DNA from: Shewanella sediminis HAW-EB3
Lineage (GTDB): Bacteria; Pseudomonadota; Gammaproteobacteria; Enterobacterales; Shewanellaceae
Length of the DNA: 64,000 bases
NCBI RefSeq assembly: GCF_000018025.1
Contig: NC_009831.1
Coordinates: forward strand, 4,774,001-4,838,000
Direction of reading: 5' to 3'
Part shown: in pieces, positions 36,365 through 45,535 of the stretch
How the letters are laid out: the number at the start of each line of letters is the position of its first letter
Position numbering within the stretch: the first letter of the stretch is position 1
Made by a program: the position numbers and the translations under genes
The notes under the pieces: model-generated
What the model was told of the DNA's origin: nothing
Seen by the model: the letters and a program-made list of their open reading frames with translations, nothing else
Database searches by the model: none

Positions 36365-37555
36365 CTATAGAGCGACCCAAAGTTGTGAGGCAATAATCAC
36401 TGTGCCTAACACGCCGGCTATGGCTAGCGCAGGAGTTCCACCCGCTACCTGATACCCATTCTCTGTTGCCTGTGGGCGTTGCTTTAACGCCATCACTATT
36501 GGCAGGAAGATGATCATCACGACCAAAGGAATTGCCGCGAAACCCAATACCGCAACGAATCCTTCCGGAATATAGAGTGCACACAAGACCGGAGGGATGA
36601 AGGTGATCAACCAGGTTTGAATACGACCCGCAATGGTAGGTCTGGCGCGGGTTAACTCTCCGATGAAGTCATATAGGCTTAGGGTCACACCGAGGAAAGA
36701 GGTCACTAAGGCAAAGTCTGCAAATAGCGAGATACACCTGCTCACCCATGGCTGAGCCGCAATATCCTGCAGAGAACTCACCAGTGCCGGCAATGAACCA
36801 CCAAACCCATGAATGGCTTCACCGCCAACGGTACCCAGTGTTACCAATAACCATAAGACATAACATAGCAGAGGCAGCGTCGAGCCAATCAAGAGCACCT
36901 TACGCAGTGTCATAGTATCGCCGTCAAGATAGCGCACTAAGGTTGCGATACAGACATGAAAACCAAATGAGGTAAATACCACAGGGATAGCTGCCATCCA
37001 GACATCGAAGTTACCCCTTTCCATCGCGGCAACCGCCATCTTAGATGGGCTAACTTCAGGCATTAAGAATCCAACGGTGACGACCAAAAGCGCAATCATC
37101 AAAGAGAAGAGGATACGGGAAACCTTATCGACCCAGGCCACACCGAAGGCGGCAAACAGTCCAAGCGTCAGAGTGAATAAGATCACTGCCGCTTGGTTAT
37201 CTAACGCGACATCGAACATGGTTTCGGCTTTCAGAACCAATAGAGATGAACCACCGGTTAGATATGCCGCAGTCAGGGCAAACAGTAGGCTTAAGAAGGA
37301 AGCCCCCTGAACAAGCTGACCTCTCTTACCCAAAACTTTACCGGTAATGGCATGAACATTATCACCCACGCCGGTACGAAGATTAATCTCCAGCATCAGT
37401 AGTGAGGTGTAGGCAGAGACGCCCCAAATGAGAACGAGTAAGAGTATGGCAGGAATGATCCCAAGAGCAGCGGTGGCCAGAGGCAGCGCTAACATTCCGG
37501 CACCGATGGCGGTACCAGCAACGATAGCGATAGAGCCGAGCATTTTTAAATTCAC
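36365..37555 (-). CDS. Aromatic amino acid permease (TyrP/Mtr family)
   Basis: Inner-membrane proton symporter of the HAAAP family (396 aa, about 11 spans). The start MNLKMLGSIAIVAGTAIGAGMLALPLATAALG is the family signature, and VVFTSFGFHVCIATLVRYLDGD is the second conserved block. TyrP-like tyrosine or Mtr-like tryptophan uptake cannot be told apart from sequence alone; TyrP-like is my preference. With a tryptophanase in the window, tryptophan supply would also make sense. It ends at a good terminator. Confidence 0.87.
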   Translation of the reverse strand: MNLKMLGSIAIVAGTAIGAGMLALPLATAALGIIPAILLLVLIWGVSAYTSLLMLEINLRTGVGDNVHAITGKVLGKRGQLVQGASFLSLLFALTAAYLTGGSSLLVLKAETMFDVALDNQAAVILFTLTLGLFAAFGVAWVDKVSRILFSLMIALLVVTVGFLMPEVSPSKMAVAAMERGNFDVWMAAIPVVFTSFGFHVCIATLVRYLDGDTMTLRKVLLIGSTLPLLCYVLWLLVTLGTVGGEAIHGFGGSLPALVSSLQDIAAQPWVSRCISLFADFALVTSFLGVTLSLYDFIGELTRARPTIAGRIQTWLITFIPPVLCALYIPEGFVAVLGFAAIPLVVMIIFLPIVMALKQRPQATENGYQVAGGTPALAIAGVLGTVIIASQLWVAL

Positions 37556-38040
37556 AAAATTGTCCTGTTAGATTTGTATCTTATTTTATTTTGGTGGGTC
37601 AAATTTAGAACGACTTTGAAGGAGAGATTTAGCAAGATATCAAATCAAGATTAACAGCCTCCAATCGAATCGGGTCTATCGACCACCATGATTTCAATTG
37701 GCCTCAATGGCTTAGTTAATCAATAAGTGAATTCACCCAATTAACTCAGCCACTGAGGCTGCATAAATCGAGAAGAAAATTGATAGAACTGCTGCATTAC
37801 GACTCTATACTCTAAAAAATGATTGTAAGCGGACATTAACAGCTCAGCCCCCGCTGGGCAAGCCACTTGTACACAAACTAAGACGACAACTAAAGTTGTA
37901 ACATCTTTATATCGAGTCATTAAAGCTTATTGGCAAACCGCCCAGATCAACTGACCTTTGTAAAAATTGTTAGATTCCTCATAGATAACCCAAAGCAGTT
38001 CCAACGAGTTGCGCTCAATCTAAGCTTCAGTATAATGCCG
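37556..38040. other. Intergenic region with long imperfect inverted repeat
   Basis: No gene found. An inverted repeat of ~20-base arms (37701-37720 GCCTCAATGGCTTAGTTAAT with 37739-37758, few mismatches) lies ~150 bases upstream of the permease start. It could be an operator or a leader hairpin. Confidence 0.5.
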
Positions 38041-38049
38041 TCACTACTT

Positions 38050-38196
38050 CAGGGGAGTAGCTAACTATTTAACCTGATTCAATAGCAGGTTAAACAGAGT
38101 GAACATCAACATACTTGGCCAGATCGCCATGGTGTTCACGGCAACAGGACTCGATGAGTCATATTGCCAGGCAAGACCTGAGTGCAGTTACCGCTT
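38050..38196 (+). ncRNA. yybP-ykoY manganese riboswitch (probable)
   Basis: Leader of a UPF0016/TMEM165 gene with hallmarks of the yybP-ykoY aptamer: the 5' box AGGGGAGTAGCTAAC (38051-38065), a hairpin TTAACCTG/CAGGTTAA (38069-38093), a GTGAACA/TGTTCAC arm (38099-38139) with ACATCAACATAC in it, a GACTC/GAGTC hairpin (38148-38160), and the 3' box GGCAAGACCTGAGTGCAG. A G6C/GC6 hairpin (38214-38252) that ends just before the ribosome binding site may be the expression platform. This class senses Mn2+ and turns on Mn exporters. Read by eye, no covariance search. Confidence 0.82.
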
Positions 38197-38213
38197 ATTA
38201 TTTATAATGAATT

Positions 38214-38252
38214 GGGGGGCGGTGGAACTGTGCTCGGAATTTTTTGCCCCCC
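38214..38252 (+). promoter_or_regulatory. Expression-platform hairpin of the riboswitch
   Basis: GGGGGGC (38214-38220) can pair with GCCCCCC (38246-38252), with TTTTTT just inside the 3' arm. The AAAGGA ribosome site is two bases further on, so the fold could act on translation or transcription. Confidence 0.55.
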
Positions 38253-38269
38253 TAAAGGAAAAACATCAA

Positions 38270-38836
38270 GTGGAAGCTCTACTCGCCTCAACTCTTACCG
38301 TTGCCATTGCCGAAATCGGTGATAAAACTCAACTGCTCGCCCTCATTCTTGCTGCCAGATTCAGTCACCTCAGCGGAGGGAAAACGGCCATCATTCTTGG
38401 CATATTTCTTTCTACGTTAGTGAATCATTTTGCCTCTGCCTGGTTTGGCCAATGGGCCATAGGTTTGATCACTCCAGAATTAGCCAGATACCTGATTGCG
38501 GGTTCATTTTTTGCAATCGCACTCTGGGTTCTCGTTCCCGATAAGATGGATGAAGAGCAGAGCCGTTTCTATAAGATGGGCCCCTTTGTCGCGACCTTTA
38601 TTCTGTTTTTTATCGCAGAGATGGGAGACAAGACTCAAATTGCCACCGTGGTGCTAGCGGCAAAATATGATGCTCTGGCTATGGTGGTTATGGGGACGAC
38701 ATTAGGCATGTTGATCGCCAATGTTCCCGTGGTCATTGCCGGTCACTTCAGTGCGGAAAAGCTGCCTATGACCCTGATACACAGAGGTTGTGCGGTGCTA
38801 TTTGCACTGCTGGGTGTATTGACACTGATATTCTAG
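38270..38836 (+). CDS. UPF0016/TMEM165 family Mn2+ exporter
   Basis: Inner-membrane protein (188 aa, six spans) of the UPF0016 (GDT1/TMEM165) family, cation/proton exchangers that expel Mn2+ in bacteria (MneA of Vibrio is a member). The two family signatures are EIGDKTQL and EMGDKTQI, one in each half of an internal repeat. GTG 38270 with AAAGGA ten bases ahead is taken as start; it gives MEALLASTLTVAIAEIGDKTQLLAL, the usual N-terminus. The longer frame from 38099 is the riboswitch read as protein. Confidence 0.9.
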   Translation: MEALLASTLTVAIAEIGDKTQLLALILAARFSHLSGGKTAIILGIFLSTLVNHFASAWFGQWAIGLITPELARYLIAGSFFAIALWVLVPDKMDEEQSRFYKMGPFVATFILFFIAEMGDKTQIATVVLAAKYDALAMVVMGTTLGMLIANVPVVIAGHFSAEKLPMTLIHRGCAVLFALLGVLTLIF

Positions 38837-38848
38837 AATTCAGAAGGT

Positions 38849-38885
38849 AAAAAACGAGGCCCTAGTTCCTGGGTTCTAGGGCCTC
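38849..38885 (-). terminator. Terminator of the catalase gene, built from heptamers
   Basis: GAGGCCCTAG / CTAGGGCCTC 10-bp perfect stem; the minus strand continues CGTTTTTTACC. The sequence in the stem and loop reads CTAGTTC CTGGGTT CTAGGGC, i.e. degenerate 7-base repeats. Confidence 0.82.
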
Positions 38886-38898
38886 GACACCTTACCTG

Positions 38899-40380
38899 TT
38901 ACAAACCTAAAGCCTGTTTGATGCGCTGACCGTAGTCGGCATCGGCTTTAGTGAAGTGTTCGACCATGGTCTGCTGCACATCGAGTGTGGTCTGACTCAG
39001 GGTTCCGCAGATATTGTTGATCAAGCGCGCTTTTTCCTCTTCGGAAAGAATGCGATACAGGTTACCCGCCTGAGTAAAATCATCTTGGTTATAACGACTG
39101 TATCTGTCGGCCTCGCCATCGAGACGCAAAGGTGGCTCGATAAACTGAGAGGTGTCGCTCAAGCCTTCAATGCGGCTGTTCGGACCATAGTTTGCAGAAG
39201 CATCACCGCCGGTCTGACTGCCATGATAAGGACACTGAGTGCCAGCCATCGCTCCGGCTCTTTGATGATGGTTTGCCTTAGTCCCATGAGGGCAATTTAC
39301 CGGTAGCTGGTTATAGTTAGCCCCGATACGGTAGCGCTGAGCATCGGCATATGCGAATAATCGGGCTTGCAACATCTTATCCGGTGAGGCGCCAACCCCC
39401 GGAACCAGATTGCTTGGTGCTAATGCTACCTGCTCGACTTCGGCAAAGTAATTTTCCGGCATACGGTTGAGTTCCAGCTCTCCAATTTCGATCAGCGGGT
39501 AATCCCCATGTGGCCATACCTTGGTCAAGTCGAATGGGTTAATAGAATAGGTATTCGCATCAGCCTCAGGCATGATCTGTACTTTCACCGACCAACGTGG
39601 GAAGTTGCCATCGTTTATCGCCGCGACCATGTCTCGCTGTGATGAGTCGGGATCGATACCCTTTAAAATATCGGCCTGCTCAGGGGTCAAGTTAGCGATT
39701 CCCTGCTTGGTCTTAAAGTGGAATTTAACCCAGAAGCGTTCACCCTTCGCATTCCAGAGCGAGTAGGTGTGCGAACCATAGCCATTCATCTGACGATAGT
39801 TAGCCGGGATCCCGCGATCAGACATCAGCACAGTGACCTGATGTAAAGCCTCGGGGTTCAATGCCCAGAAGTCCCACATTGCTTGCGGATCTTTCAGGTT
39901 TGTCTGAGGGTTACGCTTTTGGGTATGGATAAAGTCCGGAAACTTAATCCCGTCACGCAGGAAAAAGGTTGGCGTGTTATTTCCGACTATGTCGTGATTA
40001 CCACGAGCGGTGTAAAAACGCAGACCGAAGCCCCGGGGATCTCGCTCGGCATCGGCCGATCCCATCTCACCGCCTACGGTAGAGAAACGCACGAAGGTCT
40101 CAGTCTGTTTGCCCACTTCATTAAAGTGATCCGCAATCGTGTACGCACTCAAATCTTTTGTCACGGTAAAAGTGCCATATACCCCTGTACCTTTCGCATG
40201 GACCACTCGCTCCGGAATTCGTTCGCGATTGAAGTGAGCGAGTTTTTCTAACAGATGAAAATCTTGCAGCAGTACAGGTCCACGCTCTCCCGCCGTCAAT
40301 GAGTTTTGATCATCAGCAACCGGCGCGCCATTTTGGCTGGTCAGGTAGTTGGTTTGCTCTGTCATATTTTGCTTATTCAT
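38899..40380 (-). CDS. Catalase (heme, small-subunit clade)
   Basis: Heme catalase (493 aa) that decomposes hydrogen peroxide. The distal His is in [18 protein letters not shown], the distal Asn region is [22 protein letters not shown], and the proximal heme Tyr is in [20 protein letters not shown] 40380 has GGAGAAGAG just ahead and is preferred over the start at 40398. No signal peptide, so cytoplasmic. It resembles KatA/KatB of Vibrio and Pseudomonas; symbol left open. Confidence 0.93.
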   Translation of the reverse strand: MNKQNMTEQTNYLTSQNGAPVADDQNSLTAGERGPVLLQDFHLLEKLAHFNRERIPERVVHAKGTGVYGTFTVTKDLSAYTIADHFNEVGKQTETFVRFSTVGGEMGSADAERDPRGFGLRFYTARGNHDIVGNNTPTFFLRDGIKFPDFIHTQKRNPQTNLKDPQAMWDFWALNPEALHQVTVLMSDRGIPANYRQMNGYGSHTYSLWNAKGERFWVKFHFKTKQGIANLTPEQADILKGIDPDSSQRDMVAAINDGNFPRWSVKVQIMPEADANTYSINPFDLTKVWPHGDYPLIEIGELELNRMPENYFAEVEQVALAPSNLVPGVGASPDKMLQARLFAYADAQRYRIGANYNQLPVNCPHGTKANHHQRAGAMAGTQCPYHGSQTGGDASANYGPNSRIEGLSDTSQFIEPPLRLDGEADRYSRYNQDDFTQAGNLYRILSEEEKARLINNICGTLSQTTLDVQQTMVEHFTKADADYGQRIKQALGL

Positions 40381-40398
40381 GCTCTTCTCCAAAATCAA

Positions 40399-40827
40399 AT
40401 CTGCTCGTTGTGGCTCGTTTCAATTAACCAATTTTCAATCACATCGTAGATGGTAGGCATAGATATAGCTCCATAAATTAATCATTAGGGCCATAAGCTT
40501 AAGAGTCATTGTAAAGTTAGCCTCTTAAGTCGTACCTATGTCGATGGAGTAATGATAGTCAAAGCAATAAAAATGATAAAGCGATTAAACAAGATAACCT
40601 TAATCGGTTTTAACGGATAAGATAAAGATTAAAGATAACCGCGCTGTGTGATCGCTCGAATGTGTGAGTGAGTGTGAAGCTCGAAGCGCACGAGGGGAAA
40701 CAACGGATATACTATCAACGAGCAATAGCAAATACCGCTAGGTGATGGTGAGGATGGTGAGAAGTTAAAGATGAAAGTGAAGATAACCGTCAAGGCCCGC
40801 TCGGCCTTGACTGTTATTAAAAGTAAG
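40399..40827. other. Intergenic region upstream of catalase
   Basis: About 430 bases. GATAG/GATAA elements near 40554-40600 are spaced like part of an OxyR site but the match is too weak to call. A GTCAAGGCC/GGCCTTGAC hairpin (40790-40812) closes the region on the right. Confidence 0.45.
40790..40812 (-). terminator. Hairpin after the small membrane protein gene
   Basis: GTCAAGGCC-CGCTC-GGCCTTGAC, a perfect 9-bp stem 15 bases beyond the stop at 40828. Only a weak T-tract follows on the minus strand. Confidence 0.55.
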
Positions 40828-41067
40828 CTAGTCAGGTTTGTGCTCGTATTTGTACAGTCTTACTAAATAGTAAATATCGATAAGTACAATAAAGAAGTTG
40901 ACCAGGGCTACGGGAATTGCACTGATCGCCATACCATAGGCCACAAACAGCGCCGCACCGACAAGATTCCACCAACGCAATTTCTTAATATTCGACATCA
41001 TGAGTGAAATGGCGACCACGACCGAAGCCAGATAACCCACCCATTCCCAAATTGCTGCGTTATCCAT
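40828..41067 (-). CDS. Small inner-membrane protein, YgjV-like
   Basis: 79 aa made almost wholly of three hydrophobic segments (WVGYLASVVVAISLMMSNI, WWNLVGAALFVAYGMAI, ALVNFFIVLIDIYYLV). It resembles a half-size PQ-loop or YgjV-type unit; tentative. It has an intact frame with a terminator-like hairpin after it. No function can be named. Confidence 0.65.
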   Translation of the reverse strand: MDNAAIWEWVGYLASVVVAISLMMSNIKKLRWWNLVGAALFVAYGMAISAIPVALVNFFIVLIDIYYLVRLYKYEHKPD

Positions 41068-41198
41068 ACGCTCTCCAGTGTTTTATTCAAATACTACTGT
41101 ATCTATTATGAACAAAAGCCTGCAATTCCGACAGTTTATTTAAATAAAAATCTGAGATAAAGAGGAGAATAATTGACTAAACTGTCCAGAAATTATGA

Positions 41199-41636
41199 CT
41201 AGCGCGCCACTACTGCGGCCGTCATCCTCGAGATGCAACATAACTGACCCGCTCCATTATGAATTAACACCTCCCAAACGGAGCTTCTCTTACCCAGGTG
41301 GACCGGTTTGGCCGTCGCCGTTAAGATACCATTACGGGAGGCTTTAAGGTGGTTGGCATTAATCTCCTGGCCAACGCAGTAGAACTGCTCATAGTCGACC
41401 ACAAAATTCGCCGCATAGCTGGCAACAGTCTCGGCTAGTACCACATTGGCTCCACCATGAACGATACCCAGAGGATTATGAACGTCGGGAGACGCTGGCA
41501 TAGTCGCCTTCATATAATCATCACCAATCTCTGAAATCTGAATGCCCAAGGTCTTCATCAAGGTGCCTTTACCATGCATTCCCTCATCCATCTTGGCGCA
41601 ATCTTCCAAGGTTACCGCTCTGAACCAAATCGACAT
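41199..41636 (-). CDS. Hotdog-fold thioesterase (PaaI/EntH/YdiI type)
   Basis: Acyl-CoA thioesterase (145 aa from ATG 41636). The hotdog signature NPLGIVHGGANVVLAETVASYAAN has the catalytic Glu on the helix, and GQEINANHLKASRNGILTATAKPVHLGKRSSVWEV is the paired strand region. This matches YdiI/EntH-like enzymes, including the menaquinone-pathway DHNA-CoA thioesterase, which this genus would need; the exact substrate is not shown. The upstream extension to 41768 has a different character and lies in an inverted-repeat region. Confidence 0.85.
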   Translation of the reverse strand: MSIWFRAVTLEDCAKMDEGMHGKGTLMKTLGIQISEIGDDYMKATMPASPDVHNPLGIVHGGANVVLAETVASYAANFVVDYEQFYCVGQEINANHLKASRNGILTATAKPVHLGKRSSVWEVLIHNGAGQLCCISRMTAAVVAR

Positions 41637-42337
41637 TTTACATCCATCCCTTTTTAATAGTATTCCACAGTCTACTGTGTCATAAGCAAAATTTAAACAG
41701 GTGTTCGGAATGGGATGGCTCTCGAATACTCTTATTTTTTGTGCCGATTCGTTCGAGACGACCGACATTAGGTGAATATTCGAGAGCCGTAGGGCAACTT
41801 TTTATATTAGGGAGCTCTTGTCCGAAATGAGTACAGCCAACCGATCTGGCAGCATCACAAACAAACTGATGAAAACTTCCATACATTTTTCACCGTTGAA
41901 ACTTTAAGATGGAGGCAGTGTATACAGGCTCACATCATGAGCAAGGGATCTGCATCACTTTGTCAGAGATAAATAACTTTTTTAAGGGGAAGAGGCATTT
42001 TTTCAACTCAAGTGTTCAAAAGAGGTTATCAAGCATAGAAATAAGAAAACAAAACCATTTACAAAAATACACATAGACAACAAAAACAAAAAGATGCACA
42101 AACCACATTTACTTATATAAGTCTTTCAGTATTTACCTGGTTTCATAGGGCAAGACCCAAAAACAGATCTAAAAGAGACAATACTGTAATTAAATAACGT
42201 ACAAAAATCCTCAATTCATCCTGATTTATAGGAGCACCCATTATTAATGCAACTTTTTGAAACAAGGCTGTGCTAAGGCTAGCAATGGAACGGTATGAGT
42301 TGACGACACAGGGAACTTGGGGATAAACCTTGGGCAT
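41637..42337. other. Intergenic region with 12-bp inverted repeat
   Basis: About 700 bases without credible gene. GGCTCTCGAATA (41717-41728) and TATTCGAGAGCC (41777-41788) are perfect inverted repeats 48 bases apart, upstream of the thioesterase. The rest is AT-rich and featureless. Confidence 0.5.
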
Positions 42338-42373
42338 AAAAAAACCGCCTTCAGTAGAGACTGAGGGCGGTTT
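42338..42373 (-). terminator. Terminator of ExeM-type nuclease copy A
   Basis: AAACCGCC-CTCAG / CTGA-GGCGGTTT stem followed on the minus strand by a run of seven T, 22 bases after the stop. Confidence 0.88.
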
Positions 42374-42394
42374 ATAAAGACTAATTATTCAGAT

Positions 42395-45052
42395 TTAGCG
42401 AATGCGACGACGCAAACCAAATAGTGAAAGCATAGCCAGACCTAAGAAACCTAAAGAACCACCATCATCATCTTCTTTTTCAGGTTCAACCGGTTCAACA
42501 GGGTCTACTGGTGCAGGATAATTCAGAGCAACAATCACAGGGTCGTGATCCGAAGAGCTATAGACATTCTCAGACTTAACCAAGTCGCCCGTGTACTTGC
42601 CCGAATATTCAAACAAGCCAGATTCAACTGAGTTGATATGCCAATCCTGAATATCGACCAGTCTTGCAGCGGCGCTCGCATTGCCGAGTGCGTGATCCAG
42701 GTTACCTAACTCACCGCCGTAACTATAACTATAGGTTTCCGCTCCATGAGCCTGAGTGTTTAGGTTGATTAGGCCATAACCTTTCTCAATCACACTTCCC
42801 TCTTGCTCATAGGTTTCACCATTGAGCGTTGTCCAAGATGCAGTTACTACGTCGCGTGTCGACGTCGCCGCATCATAATCGGTTAGTACGCGAACAGGAT
42901 CTTCCATGCCGTAGGCATTCAAATCACCGATAACCAACAGATCACCCTCGACATCCTTTAGTGAATCACCGATAGCCTTAGCGGCCGACACACGGAACTC
43001 ATTACACTTGCCTTGCAGATCGGCTGGGTCTTTGCTCTCAGAGAACTCCAACCAATCTTCCAGACAACCAGAGCCTTTAGACTTTAGATGGTTAACGACA
43101 ATAGTTAACTTCTCATCATGGATCTGGAACGTCTGAGCCAGGCTATGACGTTGATACTTGTTATAGCTTGGGCTGGTTTCAACATCATCACCCTCTCCGC
43201 GAGTCGCAACACCTTCCGCCGCATGCTGCTCGGGGGTAGCGATAACGAATGCGTCACCGGCTGGCTTCACCTTATTAGGACGGTAAAGGATACCGACCAT
43301 GATCGCGTCACTACCGACGAACTCACCCTGGTACTTATCGGCATCGGCGATTTCGATAAACTTATAGGCATCGATGGCTGGCAGCTCGGCATTAATCGAA
43401 TTCAGCAGATACTGAATTGAGCTTGACTCGCTAAAGCCATTATTTTCAATTTCCATCAAGCCTACGATGTCAGCATCCATCTCTTTGAGTGCATTAACAA
43501 TCTTAGTACGCTGAAGCAGATATTCATCCAAAGAGTGTGCACCACGACCACAACCTCTACTCGCATCAGCGTCGGCCTGATCTTCACAGGTCGCATTTAA
43601 CGGCCCACCGATATCGCTATCACTGGTGAACAAGTTCAACACGTTAAAGCTGGCGACACGAATATCACCTTTAGTCGCTATTTCAGGCGCGCCTGCTCGA
43701 TCATTTTCGCGGATGAAGTCACCGGCAACGATCTCATTGGTCGCATATAGACGATAGGCGTTATAGCTGTAGTTAACCATGCCTTCTATATTGTTCAGCT
43801 GATCGCCGATACGCATATATCCGGTTTCGGCATTGAAAGTAGGGAAATAAGCAATGTGACCATTAGGTGCAGATAGACCCGTTTCAATCACCAGCTTATT
43901 CTTAGCGTTCGCCGACGCTATTGCCGCAGCCTCTTCAGTACCTGCAGCGTGAACCTGAGTCGCCTTAAACAGAGGAGCCTTATGAGAGAGTGACATGGTA
44001 TTGCCATATCCATCATACCCATATGGGCTGGTGACCTTCATTTCACTGCCGGAGTCGAGTTTAATCTTCATCCCTTCGTGGCGCTCTAACGCATCGGCTA
44101 AGGTCTCACCGTCATTGATAACAAGCGCTACCACAGCAGGAAGCTCTGCATCTCCGGTAATAGCCAGATTATCAGGGTTACCTACGATTTCAGTCTGCTT
44201 ATAGTTCTCTTTAACTTTACCTTCTAAACAGACTAGCTTACCCGGTACGATTTCTGCCGGTGCTACAGCCCCCAGTGACACAAAGATACCATCGGAAGTT
44301 GCAGCCGAACCATCACCGACTACCTCTTGAATAAAGAAGCCTTTCTTCTTATCCAGACGAGCGGTCACCACACCTTTAACAATAACCGCATCGGCAGATT
44401 CATAGGGATATGAAGACGATGTCAGAGGACTGTACTGACCATCACCCTGAATATCATAGATCGCGGTGACATCGCCGATACAGGCATAAGGCTCAACGGG
44501 TTCAACTTCACCGCCAACAAACTCACCAGAGCGAACACCTAAACCACTGAAGGTATCCTTTGCAAGCTCAGTCCACTGCGCCGCATCAAACACGGTTTTA
44601 GCCGCAGTCACATCGTCGTTACGTTGAAATGTCTTATCGTATCCCCAGCCATCCGGCGTAGGAATGGTACCGATAACATCGACGATAACACCGTCTTTCA
44701 AGAGGGCAACCGCGTCACCACCATTGAAGTATAAGTTGCCAGTCATCGAGTCGACACCTGCGCCCAGAGTGATAGTGGCGCTTGGATGAGTGATGACTTT
44801 GACAGATTTGGAAGCGATCGCCTGACCATCTAAGGCAACCAGATCTAATGATGTTTCCGCACCATCTTTGAAGCGTACCAGCTTATAACCGGCCAGATCG
44901 ACGGATGCATCACCCGTGTTATACAGCTCGATAGCTTTATTATTGCTGCTGCCTTCTACATATTCACTAATCATGACATCTGCGCTCGCCATCATAGGCA
45001 GAGCCGCAGCGATTGACAGTGCCAGCACTGACAATTTTTTAACATTATCCAT
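42395..45052 (-). CDS. exeM: ExeM-type extracellular nuclease with GlyGly-CTERM (copy A)
   Basis: Exported nuclease (885 aa). Order of parts: signal peptide (KKLSVLALSIAAALPMMASA), lamin-tail domain (~25-125, ISEYVEGSSNNKAIELYNTG), OB-like region (~200-300), then an endonuclease/exonuclease/phosphatase domain (~465-840) with IRVASFNVLNLF, LMEIENNGF, VVNHLKSKG, VIGDLNAYG and SSDHDPVIV. The C-terminus is an acidic linker, DDDGGSLGFLGLAMLSLFGL and RRRIR: the GlyGly-CTERM signal cut by rhombosortase and linked with type II secretion. S. oneidensis ExeM uses such a protein to degrade extracellular DNA and shape biofilms. Tandem copy B lies directly upstream. Confidence 0.9.
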   Translation of the reverse strand: MDNVKKLSVLALSIAAALPMMASADVMISEYVEGSSNNKAIELYNTGDASVDLAGYKLVRFKDGAETSLDLVALDGQAIASKSVKVITHPSATITLGAGVDSMTGNLYFNGGDAVALLKDGVIVDVIGTIPTPDGWGYDKTFQRNDDVTAAKTVFDAAQWTELAKDTFSGLGVRSGEFVGGEVEPVEPYACIGDVTAIYDIQGDGQYSPLTSSSYPYESADAVIVKGVVTARLDKKKGFFIQEVVGDGSAATSDGIFVSLGAVAPAEIVPGKLVCLEGKVKENYKQTEIVGNPDNLAITGDAELPAVVALVINDGETLADALERHEGMKIKLDSGSEMKVTSPYGYDGYGNTMSLSHKAPLFKATQVHAAGTEEAAAIASANAKNKLVIETGLSAPNGHIAYFPTFNAETGYMRIGDQLNNIEGMVNYSYNAYRLYATNEIVAGDFIRENDRAGAPEIATKGDIRVASFNVLNLFTSDSDIGGPLNATCEDQADADASRGCGRGAHSLDEYLLQRTKIVNALKEMDADIVGLMEIENNGFSESSSIQYLLNSINAELPAIDAYKFIEIADADKYQGEFVGSDAIMVGILYRPNKVKPAGDAFVIATPEQHAAEGVATRGEGDDVETSPSYNKYQRHSLAQTFQIHDEKLTIVVNHLKSKGSGCLEDWLEFSESKDPADLQGKCNEFRVSAAKAIGDSLKDVEGDLLVIGDLNAYGMEDPVRVLTDYDAATSTRDVVTASWTTLNGETYEQEGSVIEKGYGLINLNTQAHGAETYSYSYGGELGNLDHALGNASAAARLVDIQDWHINSVESGLFEYSGKYTGDLVKSENVYSSSDHDPVIVALNYPAPVDPVEPVEPEKEDDDGGSLGFLGLAMLSLFGLRRRIR

Positions 45053-45418
45053 TTTTTCAACCCCATTTTTATAATATCGCCGCTAATTTCTATTAACGTG
45101 CGTAGGGATTGTTGCAGAGTTTTATGACAAAAAAAAGAAGGGTTAATCACATTTATCAAGCATAAGCACTTGTTAAACAAGGAAAAATCGATGCAAACTA
45201 ACCACCTGAGAGAACAGGGTGTGAACATGATGGCTTTAGGGTGTAAAAATCATATACTTAAGCAAGAACAGAGATACGAACTTTTTGTATATAATGATGC
45301 AGTCAAAGTTAGTATTTTTTTATAAAGCACTAAATATAATTTATGAATCTGCTACTACAGACTGAAAATAGTCAGTAAATCACGTTAAACAGCTTGAAAA
45401 ATGCTATTTTACAGAGAT
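45053..45418. repeat. Duplicated upstream region of nuclease copy A
   Basis: About 365 bases that align along the whole length with 48215-48585 (shared blocks include AGAGTTTTATGACAAAAAAAAG, ACTTAAGCAAGAACAG, ATAATGATGCA/ACAATGATGCA and AATCTGCTACTACAG). It should hold the promoter of copy A; no operator was identified. Confidence 0.8.
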
Positions 45419-45455
45419 AAAAAATCCCCAATCAAAACCTTCGAATGGGGATTTT
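45419..45455 (-). terminator. Terminator of ExeM-type nuclease copy B
   Basis: AAAATCCCCA / TGGGGATTTT 10-bp stem with a T-run on the minus strand, 80 bases after the stop of copy B. It marks the border between the two duplicated units. Confidence 0.82.
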
Positions 45456-45535
45456 ATTTCCGTATCGGATCGGTCAAGATGAATTAACTAACCTATGGTT
45501 TCTCAGCCATGGAGTTTATTCAACTTAGCGCTGAC

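Noticed and set aside
38099..38269. 57-codon N-terminal extension of the UPF0016 protein
   Set aside because: The DNA matches a yybP-ykoY aptamer; the extension has no similarity to the family and the GTG at 38270 has a ribosome site.
40554..40605. OxyR site upstream of the catalase gene
   Set aside because: GATAG/GATAA elements are spaced by about 21 bases but the complementary half-sites are too poor to support a call.
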